Positions 1 to 5,363 of a stretch of DNA of 7,624 bases are shown in pieces. The notes under the pieces were generated by a model. It ran no database searches, was not told where the DNA came from, and saw nothing but the letters and a program-made list of their open reading frames with translations. A program made the position numbers and the translations under genes. Each line of letters begins with the position of its first letter. Position 1 is the stretch's first letter. This stretch comes from Thermoleophilia bacterium (GTDB lineage Bacteria > Actinomycetota > Thermoleophilia > RBG-16-64-13), in NCBI GenBank assembly GCA_016929985.1, contig JAFGIH010000597.1:1-7624 (forward strand), in the 5' to 3' direction.

Positions 1-1042
1 CACCGGCCTTGGCCGCCTCGATGGAGGCGTTCACCGAGAGTAGGTTCGACTGTTCGGCGATGTCGTTCACGGTGGTGATGATGTCATCGATCGCCTGGGT
101 CTGCTCGCTCAGGCGCCTGATGGTCTCGGCCACGACGCCCATCTGGTTCTGCATCCGCTCGATGCCGGAGATGGTCTCTTCCACTGTGGCCTGTCCGACC
201 TCGGCCACCCGCGTCACGTTGTCGGAGTTCTCGGCCACCTGGGCGGCTTTCTCCTGCGCGAGGAGGGCAGTCTGCTTGACCTCTTCCACCGTGGCTGTGG
301 TCTCGTTGGTGGAGGCGGCCGTTTGAGCGGCTCCCGCGGAGACCTGAGTCGAGATGGCCAGGAGCTCGGTGGCCGACTTGTTGATGCCGGCCACAGCGGT
401 GCGCAGTTGCTTCTTGATGGCTTGGGAGATGCGCACCGCGAACGCGATCCCGCCGGCCACCACGAAGGCGGCCAGGATCAGCATGATCAACCAGGTGCGT
501 CCCACACTCCCGGCAAGGCGGTCGACTTCCGCGGTCTCATAGGCCGATACCAGCTCCTTGAACGGGCCGGTGGCCTCATCCAACTGCCGTCCCAGCGGTA
601 TCACTTCCTGCCTGACCTTGGTCAGGGCCTCCGCGGACTTGGTCTGTCCTATGGCGACGGCTTCGGATGCCGCGGTGTAGTACTGCTCGAGCAGGCCGCG
701 CAGGCTTGCGACAGAGGCCTGGGCCTCGGGGGTGACTTCCTTCAGGCTGCTGACCGAATCCAGCGCCCTCCGTGCCGCGGTCGCCTCTGACTCCAGTGCC
801 GTCGAGGCCTCGTCGCGGACGGTCTGTTCGTAGCTCACCACTGATATCAGCACGGCGTTCTGCATGCCCGCCGAACTCTCCGCGATGGTGCTCGCGGCCT
901 CCACCTGAGTCCGCGTGGAGTCACTGTAGTCTTTGATGTCCGACTGCAGGGGCCAGAGCTGGGCTACCCCGACGACGACCATCGCCAGGACGAGCACCAA
1001 CACACCTGCATAACCGAGCGATATCCGGCGTACGACTGTCAT
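1..1042 (-). CDS. Methyl-accepting chemotaxis protein, HAMP-less, 3' end outside window
   Basis: Membrane chemoreceptor that would signal to CheA/CheW. About 347 N-terminal residues are present; the reading frame runs off the left edge. Residues about 9-29 form a first membrane helix (rich in V, L, A, M). Residues about 30-180 are a mostly helical, Ala/Ser/Glu-rich extracytoplasmic region of the size of a four-helix-bundle MCP sensor. Residues about 182-203 form the second membrane helix (starts near WLIMLILAAFVV). The cytoplasmic part then goes directly into the methylation/signalling coiled coil (TQVSAGAAQTAASTNETT) with no recognisable HAMP linker. The window ends within the highly conserved hairpin tip, DIAEQSNLLSVNASIEAAKAG here, which identifies the family firmly. 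Start: ATG at 1042, with GGAGGT 11 nt upstream; an ATG at 1052 lies in another frame and only 1 nt from that site. It is transcribed away from the metabolic genes, from a sigma-28-type promoter. The ligand is unknown; the neighbouring pathway's substrate is only a guess. Confidence 0.95.
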   Translation of the reverse strand, partial: MTVVRRISLGYAGVLVLVLAMVVVGVAQLWPLQSDIKDYSDSTRTQVEAASTIAESSAGMQNAVLISVVSYEQTVRDEASTALESEATAARRALDSVSSLKEVTPEAQASVASLRGLLEQYYTAASEAVAIGQTKSAEALTKVRQEVIPLGRQLDEATGPFKELVSAYETAEVDRLAGSVGRTWLIMLILAAFVVAGGIAFAVRISQAIKKQLRTAVAGINKSATELLAISTQVSAGAAQTAASTNETTATVEEVKQTALLAQEKAAQVAENSDNVTRVAEVGQATVEETISGIERMQNQMGVVAETIRRLSEQTQAIDDIITTVNDIAEQSNLLSVNASIEAAKAG

Positions 1043-1053
1043 AGCGTGCCATT

Positions 1054-1059
1054 ACCTCC
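1054..1059 (-). promoter_or_regulatory. Ribosome binding site of the chemoreceptor gene
   Basis: GGAGGT on the minus strand, 11 nt before ATG 1042. It supports that start although the spacing is a little long. The closer ATG at 1052 has only 1 nt of spacing and opens a different frame that does not encode the receptor. Confidence 0.6.
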
Positions 1060-1090
1060 AGAAGCACGAACAGGGGATCTCATGTGCTGT

Positions 1091-1118
1091 ATATCGGCCG
1101 CCGGAACCCTCCGCTTGA
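1091..1118 (-). promoter_or_regulatory. Sigma-28/SigD-type promoter of the chemoreceptor gene
   Basis: On the minus strand the sequence reads TCAA (1118-1115), 16 nt, then GCCGATAT (1098-1091). The Bacillus SigD consensus is TAAA, 14-16 nt, GCCGATAT; the E. coli FliA -10 is GCCGATAA. The -10 is therefore a perfect SigD match and the -35 matches 3 of 4. The element lies about 49 nt upstream of ATG 1042 and would start the mRNA near 1084. Motility sigma control of an MCP gene fits known biology. The assignment rests on motif match alone. Confidence 0.65.
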
Positions 1119-1150
1119 AACCGCGGGATGCGCCCGCCTACACTAGCGGC
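1115..1150 (+). promoter_or_regulatory. Housekeeping-type promoter for a leaderless mRNA (URO-D-like gene)
   Basis: TTGAAA (1115-1120), an 18-nt spacer, then TACACT (1139-1144), and 6 nt later ATG 1151. With the usual distance from -10 to transcription start, the mRNA would begin at or next to the A of the ATG. No Shine-Dalgarno sequence lies in front of this ATG (the preceding bases are CACTAGCGGC), which agrees with a leaderless transcript, common in Actinobacteria. The -35 hexamer covers the -35 of the opposing chemoreceptor promoter, so the two polymerases would compete. Confidence 0.6.
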
Positions 1151-2419
1151 ATGAGCACAAGGCTGGAAGACGGCAGGCCTGCACAGGAGCTGCGCCGCGA
1201 GCGCGAGCAGCGGCTCATGGACTCTATCCATCTCGAGCCTGTGGACAGGGTGTCCGTGGGCTGCGAGCTGGGCTTCTTCATCGCCAAGTACGCGGGGATC
1301 CCCTGCTCGGCGTCCTACTATGACTGCGACGCATGGATGGCTGCCTGCCGCAAGACGCTGGAGGACTTCCAACCCGACCTGGTGTTCCTGCGCGAGTTCG
1401 CCCCGGGCAAGGCACTGGAGCTCCTGCAGCCCAAGAACCTGCTGTGGCCGGGCCACGGCACCGACCCCGAATGCGGCGAGATGCAGGTCATCGAGATCGA
1501 CAGCTTGGGGGAGGACGAATACGACTACTTCATGAAGAACCCCGCGGACTTCATGCTCCGGCACCATCTGCCGCGCAACTACGATGGCCTCAAGGTGCTC
1601 TCGATGCTCCCGGAGTTGGACGACATCGCGTGGTTCGAGCCGTGGGCCGCCGAGAGGCTGGCCATGTTCGTGGCCGATCCGGAGGTGGAGACCGCGTTGC
1701 AGAGCCTGTTGGAGGCCGGCCGCGAGCTGAGGAGATGGCAGCCCAAGGTGGAGGCGTTCGACCAGCTCCTCGCCGACTGCGGCATCCCCGGGGGATACCA
1801 GGGGGCCGTGCTGCCGCCCTACGACGTCGTCTCGCACAGCGTAAGGGGCATGAAAGGCACCATGCTCGACATATTCCGCCAGCCTGACAAGCTGCTCGGG
1901 CTGTGTGAGTACGTGCTCGAGAAGTATCTTGCGAAGCCCAACCCGCCGGCCAACGAGTACGGCAACACCAAGATGTTCATGACCAACACCCGCGGGTCGG
2001 ACAACTTCATGTCGAACGAGCAGTTCGAGAGGTTCTACTGGCCGCACTGCAAGAAGTTGCTCCTGACGCTCATCGAGCGCGGCGTGACGCCCTGCATGTT
2101 CTTTGAGGGCAACTTCGATACCAAGTTGGAATATCTGCTGCAGCTGCCCAAGGGCTCCATGCTCGTGCGCCTCGACCGCACCGACATCTTCAAGGCCAAG
2201 GAGATCCTGGGCGGCCACCTCTGCCTGGAGGGCAATGTACCCGTATCGCTCTTGCAGATGGGCTCGGTGCAAGAGGTGAAGGACTACTGCAAAAAGCTCA
2301 TCGACGTGGTGGGCAAGGACGGCGGTTTCGTCCTCAGCCCGAGGAGCTCCACGCACCTGGCAAAGCCTGAGAACCTCAAGGCCATGATCGACTTTACCAA
2401 GGAGTACGGCAGGTACTAG
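1151..2419 (+). CDS. Uroporphyrinogen decarboxylase (URO-D) superfamily protein, non-haem-pathway type
   Basis: A 422-residue cytoplasmic protein of the URO-D/HemE-MtaA superfamily (TIM-barrel). Visible family marks are HLEPVDRVSV near residues 28-37 (the 'g..pDRvPv' start of the fold), the FEGNFD segment around 318-323, the D-x-x-x-x-K-x-x-x-G stretch ending in LEGNVPVSLLQMG, and the C-terminal KPENLKAM. Corrinoid methyltransferases of this superfamily (MtaA/MtbA) bind zinc through an H-x-C pair plus a later Cys. Here the first site reads CMFFEGN (315-321) and the later one SPRSSTH (396-402), so these ligands are absent. A haem-pathway role is unlikely because the family's sequence here resembles the anaerobe-enriched 'FEGN' subgroup of unknown function. 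Start: ATG 1151 is chosen over an in-frame GTG at 1046, because the 35 extra residues look unlike the family and would run through the promoter. No corrinoid protein gene lies nearby. The actual reaction is unknown. Confidence 0.85.
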   Translation: MSTRLEDGRPAQELRREREQRLMDSIHLEPVDRVSVGCELGFFIAKYAGIPCSASYYDCDAWMAACRKTLEDFQPDLVFLREFAPGKALELLQPKNLLWPGHGTDPECGEMQVIEIDSLGEDEYDYFMKNPADFMLRHHLPRNYDGLKVLSMLPELDDIAWFEPWAAERLAMFVADPEVETALQSLLEAGRELRRWQPKVEAFDQLLADCGIPGGYQGAVLPPYDVVSHSVRGMKGTMLDIFRQPDKLLGLCEYVLEKYLAKPNPPANEYGNTKMFMTNTRGSDNFMSNEQFERFYWPHCKKLLLTLIERGVTPCMFFEGNFDTKLEYLLQLPKGSMLVRLDRTDIFKAKEILGGHLCLEGNVPVSLLQMGSVQEVKDYCKKLIDVVGKDGGFVLSPRSSTHLAKPENLKAMIDFTKEYGRY

Positions 2420-2585
2420 GGGCCGCGGCGGACGGGCGGCGAGAGTTGAGCGCTGAACAGTGTTCCCTGGGACGCAACGCCATCGCCCCCGCGCGGACCG
2501 GCCGCGCTATGATGTACCCGACCCCCCGTGTCGCGTGGTGTCGAATCGCGGCTCGGGCCACACTCATGAAAAAAGGGATCAACTG
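2420..2585 (+). promoter_or_regulatory. Intergenic region with inverted repeats and a possible -10 box
   Basis: This 166-bp gap is the largest between the rightward genes and may hold a second promoter. It contains an 11-bp palindrome GAACA-G-TGTTC (2455-2465), a short palindrome TCCC-T-GGGA (2464-2472), a hairpin with arms GCGCGG/CCGCGC (2491-2496, 2502-2507), and directly after it TATGAT (2508-2513), which resembles a -10 hexamer. No convincing -35 lies 16-18 nt upstream (GC-rich sequence there), so a promoter would need an activator or is absent. No U-tract terminator follows the URO-D-like gene. The SDR gene's ribosome site, GGGA at 2575-2578, is 7 nt before its ATG. Confidence 0.35.
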
Positions 2586-3368
2586 ATGGATAAGCAGTTC
2601 AGCGGCAAGGTGGCGCTGGTGACCGGGGCGGCGTCCGGCATCGGCAGGGCGGGCGCCCAGCTCTTCGCAGCCAGAGGAGCGAAGGTCGTCGTGACGACCG
2701 GCTCCAACGTGGCCGGTGGCGAGGAGACCGTCAAGCTCATCACCGACGCGGGTGGCGAGGCCTTCTTCGTCAAATGCGACGTCTCCAAGGAAGCCGACGT
2801 GAAGGCGGCGGTGGAGGAAGCGGTCGCCCGCTACGGCCGGCTCGACTTCGCCTTCAACAACGCGGGCATCGGTCCGGACGGCAAGCGCGTGCCGACGGCC
2901 TACATCGTCGACTGCCCGGAAGAGATCTGGGATCGCACCCTCGACATCAACCTCAAGGGCGTGTTCCTCTGCCTCAAGTACGAGATGAGGCAGATGATGC
3001 AGCAGGGCGGCGGCGCCATCGTCAACACCTCTTCGGTGGGAGCAGAGAGGCCGGTGCCGGGCTTCTGCGCCTATAGCTCCAGCAAGTCGGGTCTGACCGC
3101 TCTCACCAAGACCGCGGCCGTGGAGGGCGCCGAGCACGAGATCCGCGTGAACACCATCATGCCGGGACCCACGCAGAACACCCTGCTGTTCGACTACCTC
3201 ACGACCGCCGATCCCGACGCCAAGAACAACATGGAGGGCGCCGTGCCGCTCGGCCGTCTGGGCTACGCCACCGACATGGCCGAAGCGGTCATGTGGCTCT
3301 GTTCCGACGCGGCCAACTTCATCACGGGCCAGTGCATCGCCGTCGACGGCGGTCTCACCGCTCGCTAG
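2586..3368 (+). CDS. Short-chain dehydrogenase/reductase (classical SDR), first of two
   Basis: A 260-residue cytoplasmic NAD(P)-dependent oxidoreductase that would interconvert an alcohol and a ketone. It has the Rossmann motif TGAASGIG (13-20), NNAG (91-94), and a full catalytic tetrad N122 (DINLKG), S150, Y163 and K167 (YSSSK), with the usual 13-residue Ser-Tyr spacing. The C-terminus has the usual GQCIAVDGG. At the end of the second beta strand the position that is Asp in NAD-specific members is T38 (TTGSN), so the coenzyme preference may be NADP(H) or relaxed; this is inference. Start: ATG 2586, 7 nt after GGGA in an A-rich leader; an in-frame extension upstream adds residues that do not resemble the family. 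It opens the tight gene run and is followed 27 bp later by the SnoaL-like gene. Substrate unknown. Confidence 0.95.
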   Translation: MDKQFSGKVALVTGAASGIGRAGAQLFAARGAKVVVTTGSNVAGGEETVKLITDAGGEAFFVKCDVSKEADVKAAVEEAVARYGRLDFAFNNAGIGPDGKRVPTAYIVDCPEEIWDRTLDINLKGVFLCLKYEMRQMMQQGGGAIVNTSSVGAERPVPGFCAYSSSKSGLTALTKTAAVEGAEHEIRVNTIMPGPTQNTLLFDYLTTADPDAKNNMEGAVPLGRLGYATDMAEAVMWLCSDAANFITGQCIAVDGGLTAR

Positions 3369-3377
3369 ACCGACCAG

Positions 3378-3383
3378 AAAGGA
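3378..3383 (+). promoter_or_regulatory. Ribosome binding site of the SnoaL-like gene
   Basis: AAAGGA. It lies 12 nt before ATG 3396 but only 3 nt before the in-frame GTG 3387. Three nucleotides is too close for initiation, so the ATG is favoured; the other start would add only three residues (MTF). Confidence 0.5.
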
Positions 3384-3395
3384 CAGGTGACCTTC

Positions 3396-3839
3396 ATGGC
3401 CGACGACAGCTCCAGGAGCAAGGACGTCGTCATGCGTTTCTACAACGATGTGTTCATCAACCACGACATGAGCCGGCTGGATGAGTACATGCGCGACGAC
3501 TACATCCAGCACAACGATGACTGTCCACAGGGTAAGGCCGGCTTCGTGGAGTTCTTCGACGTCATCTTCAAGGCCATCCCCGATTTCAGCTACACACTCA
3601 AGCGGGTGATCGCCGAGGGCGACATCGTCATGGCCCACAGCACCACCACCGGCACGCATACGGGCGGCGAGTGGCTGGGCAAGAAGGCCGGCGGGAACAA
3701 GCTCAGCTTCGACGTGGTGGACACCTTCCGAGTGCAGGACGGCAAGATCGCCGAGCACTGGGACGTGGCCGATACGTTCGGGCTCTTCAGCCAACTGGGG
3801 GTCATCGAGGAGCGCTTGAAAGAAGTGGCCGGCTCCTGA
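3396..3839 (+). CDS. SnoaL-like / NTF2-fold protein (ester cyclase-type)
   Basis: A 147-residue single-domain protein of the SnoaL-like branch of the NTF2 fold. Members act as polyketide cyclases, aldol-type enzymes, dehydratases or isomerases on hydrophobic, often cyclic, compounds. The pattern is clear: an N-terminal helix (VMRFYNDVF, 12-20), then LDEYMRDDYIQHN (28-40), the central IPDFSYTLKRVIAEGD strand region, the AHSTTTGTHTG strand, and the C-terminal DGKIAEHWDVAD with H121-W122-D123, a common signature of this group. Polar pocket candidates are Y36, H39, H121 and D123. Length is typical for a one-domain member. No signal peptide is seen. It sits 27 bp after the first SDR and 44 bp before the two-module cupin gene, so it is probably co-transcribed and may act on the SDR product. 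The specific reaction cannot be told from sequence. Confidence 0.85.
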   Translation: MADDSSRSKDVVMRFYNDVFINHDMSRLDEYMRDDYIQHNDDCPQGKAGFVEFFDVIFKAIPDFSYTLKRVIAEGDIVMAHSTTTGTHTGGEWLGKKAGGNKLSFDVVDTFRVQDGKIAEHWDVADTFGLFSQLGVIEERLKEVAGS

Positions 3840-3883
3840 GGGAACCGGGCCGATCGCGCTCCGCGCCAAGGAGGGACTAATCA

Positions 3884-4852
3884 GTGACCACTTCGGAGTT
3901 CGAACGCTACATCGTACGCAAGCCGCTGCAGTCCGCCGACGGCTCGACGGTCAAGGGGCGGCAGACGCCCATGGTCTACCTGAGCAGCCGGCAGGTGCCC
4001 GAGACCTGCGCCTACATCGAGCTCAGCTGGATCCACGGGATGCCCGAGCCGAACCCCTACCTGCAGCAGCGGACCCTCGACTACGACCAGATCTTGCTGC
4101 ATATCGGCATGGACTACGCCAGGCCGCAGGTGCTGGGCGGCACCGTGGAGCTGGTCTTGGGCGGGCAGCCGGTCGTGTTCAACACCACGACGGCGGTCTT
4201 CATCCCCCAGGGGACGCCCTATGGTCCGCTGACGTACAAAGACTTCGCGGAGCCCCATCTGCAGATGTCCATAGTGCTCGGCAGCGGCGACCCGTATGCC
4301 GGGGCCGGATGGGCCGCAGCCGGCGCGGCGGCCGCCGCGCCTGCGCAGGCCGGGGGCGGCCGGGTCGCCTGCGGCGGTCAGGTGGAAGGCGCCTCTCCCA
4401 ATAGGCCCTCGACGGTCGACTACGAGTCGTACGTGGTCCGCAGCCCCATACGGGAGGCGGGCCCTGACTACGTGGAAGGCCGCCAGAACCCCACCATGAC
4501 CTACATGAGCGGCACCCAGGTGATCGGAGTCAAGACCTACCTCGAGATCGGCTGGATCTGGGACGCCCCCAACCGGCCCATCCCCAGGATGCGGCACGAC
4601 AACTACGAGGAGATCGTCTGCCACGCCGGCAGCGATCCCGCGAACCCGGAAGACCTGGGCGCCACCATGCGCTTCGACGTGGGCAACGAACTCACCGAGT
4701 ACGACACCACCCACTGCGTTTTCCTTCCCCGCAAACTCGACCACGGCCCCCTCATCTGGAGCGAGGTGCGCAGGCCCATGATCGAGGTCGCCATGATGCT
4801 CGGCGCGGGCACCTGGGCCGACGGCTGGGAAGGCAGTTTCTTCGAAGAGTAG
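3884..4852 (+). CDS. Two-module cupin-like protein with degenerate metal sites
   Basis: A 322-residue protein made of two homologous cupin-like modules: residues about 4-138 and about 178-322, joined by an Ala/Gly-rich linker (about 139-175). Each starts with a similar segment (FERYIVRKP at 6-14; YESYVVRSP at 180-188) and ends with a cupin motif 2-like stretch. Compared with the single-module neighbour at 4890, module 1 has lost all likely metal ligands: the HxH-x3-E position reads RTLDYDQ (63-69), and the motif 2 His is Y113 (PQGTPYG). Module 2 keeps E243 and H287, while HxH is RHD (237-239). The role may be structural, regulatory or non-metal catalysis. Start: GTG 3884, 8 nt after AAGGAGGG. 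No signal peptide. Gap to the next gene is 37 bp. The fold call is by motif and by internal repetition, and no specific family function is recognised. Confidence 0.75.
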   Translation: MTTSEFERYIVRKPLQSADGSTVKGRQTPMVYLSSRQVPETCAYIELSWIHGMPEPNPYLQQRTLDYDQILLHIGMDYARPQVLGGTVELVLGGQPVVFNTTTAVFIPQGTPYGPLTYKDFAEPHLQMSIVLGSGDPYAGAGWAAAGAAAAAPAQAGGGRVACGGQVEGASPNRPSTVDYESYVVRSPIREAGPDYVEGRQNPTMTYMSGTQVIGVKTYLEIGWIWDAPNRPIPRMRHDNYEEIVCHAGSDPANPEDLGATMRFDVGNELTEYDTTHCVFLPRKLDHGPLIWSEVRRPMIEVAMMLGAGTWADGWEGSFFEE

Positions 4853-4889
4853 CGCCGGCGCGGAACGAGACAAGAAAGGGACATCACCC

Positions 4890-5363
4890 ATGAGTGAATC
4901 CAAATACAGCAAGTACATCATCACCGAGCGGAAGCTGGACTCACGGGACATGGCTTTGCCCCCGGGAGTCGACCCGGCTTCTGTGACCGACACCCCCTCT
5001 CATTTCAAGGTGATGGGCCTTGATGACGTGGTGTTGAAGGGTTCCCCCTACTGCGAGGCGGTCTGGATGTGGCCGGCGGGGAGCGAGGTGTACCCCGAGA
5101 CCGCCGAGCCCGAATCGCACGCGCATGAGTTCGACGAGACCCTGGGCTTCTTCGGCACCGATTGGGAGCATCCGTACGACTTGGGGGGAGAGGTGGAGTT
5201 CTGGATCGAGGACGAGAAGTTCCTGCTCACCAAGAGCTGCCTCATCTTCATCCCCAAGGGCACACATCACTGCCCGCTGGTCATCCACAAGGTCGAGAGG
5301 CCCATCTTCCACTTCTCCACCGGTCCGGGTGGGGCGTACGAGCAGGAGGTGGGGGAGAAGTGA
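4890..5363 (+). CDS. Single-module cupin protein with intact metal-binding motif
   Basis: A 157-residue cytoplasmic cupin, homologous to both modules of the preceding gene's product. Motif 1 reads HAHEFDE (77-83), fitting H-x-H-x3-E, and motif 2 reads PKGTHH (122-127), fitting P-x-G-x2-H. The likely metal ligands are therefore H77, H79, E83 and H127. Such sites hold Fe, Mn, Ni or Zn in dioxygenases, isomerases, decarboxylases and epimerases; which applies here is unknown. An N-terminal segment (YSKYIITERK, 6-15) mirrors the start of the other modules. Start: ATG 4890, 9 nt after AAAGGG. Its stop overlaps the next gene's GTG by 4 nt, so translation of the two is probably coupled. It may be the catalytic partner of the two-module protein, perhaps in one complex; this is inference. 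Confidence 0.8.
   Translation: MSESKYSKYIITERKLDSRDMALPPGVDPASVTDTPSHFKVMGLDDVVLKGSPYCEAVWMWPAGSEVYPETAEPESHAHEFDETLGFFGTDWEHPYDLGGEVEFWIEDEKFLLTKSCLIFIPKGTHHCPLVIHKVERPIFHFSTGPGGAYEQEVGEK
5344..5349 (+). promoter_or_regulatory. Ribosome binding site of the second SDR gene
   Basis: AGGAGG inside the end of the cupin gene, 10 nt before GTG 5360. It favours that start over the in-frame ATG at 5408, which has only GC-rich sequence and no clear site before it. Confidence 0.6.

Larger units (their letters stand above)
3884..5363 (+). repeat. Three diverged copies of a cupin-like module across two genes
   Basis: Protein-level repeat, not a DNA repeat. Copy A is residues 4-138 and copy B 178-322 of the 3884-4852 product; copy C is most of the 4890-5363 product. 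Shared landmarks in order are an aromatic-x-x-Y-[IV]-[IV] start, a D/N-[FY]-[DE]-x stretch followed by a short x-G, an LG-x-x-(V/M)-x-(L/F) strand segment, an F-[IL]-P strand turn, and a [GC]-P-L motif. Divergence is large, so the duplication is old. Confidence 0.7.

Noticed and set aside
9..790. Plus-strand frames within the first 0.8 kb
   Set aside because: They are antisense to the chemoreceptor gene, whose minus-strand translation gives the conserved MCP tip and membrane helices.
1046..1150. A longer URO-D-like protein starting at GTG 1046
   Set aside because: The extra 35 residues do not resemble the family start, and this stretch carries the promoter boxes. ATG 1151 is better placed.
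1052..2356. Long open frame on the minus strand (434 codons) opposite the URO-D-like gene
   Set aside because: Its composition (many His, Val, Leu, Gly, Ala without motifs) is typical of antisense shadow frames in GC-rich DNA; the plus-strand frame encodes a recognisable family.
2455..2465. GAACAGTGTTC as a LexA/SOS box
   Set aside because: Gram-positive LexA boxes have GAAC-N4-GTTC; here only three bases separate the half-sites, and the downstream genes are metabolic.
2566..2586. Six-codon mini-ORF (MKKGIN) whose TGA overlaps the first SDR's ATG
   Set aside because: It has no ribosome site of its own and its AAAAAAGGGA is the SDR's Shine-Dalgarno region, so the overlap is most likely chance. 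Translational coupling through it remains only a remote option.
2394..3869. Long open frame on the minus strand (491 codons) opposite the first SDR and SnoaL-like genes
   Set aside because: It spans two recognisable plus-strand genes and the gap before them, shows no protein motif, and is explained by high GC at third codon positions.
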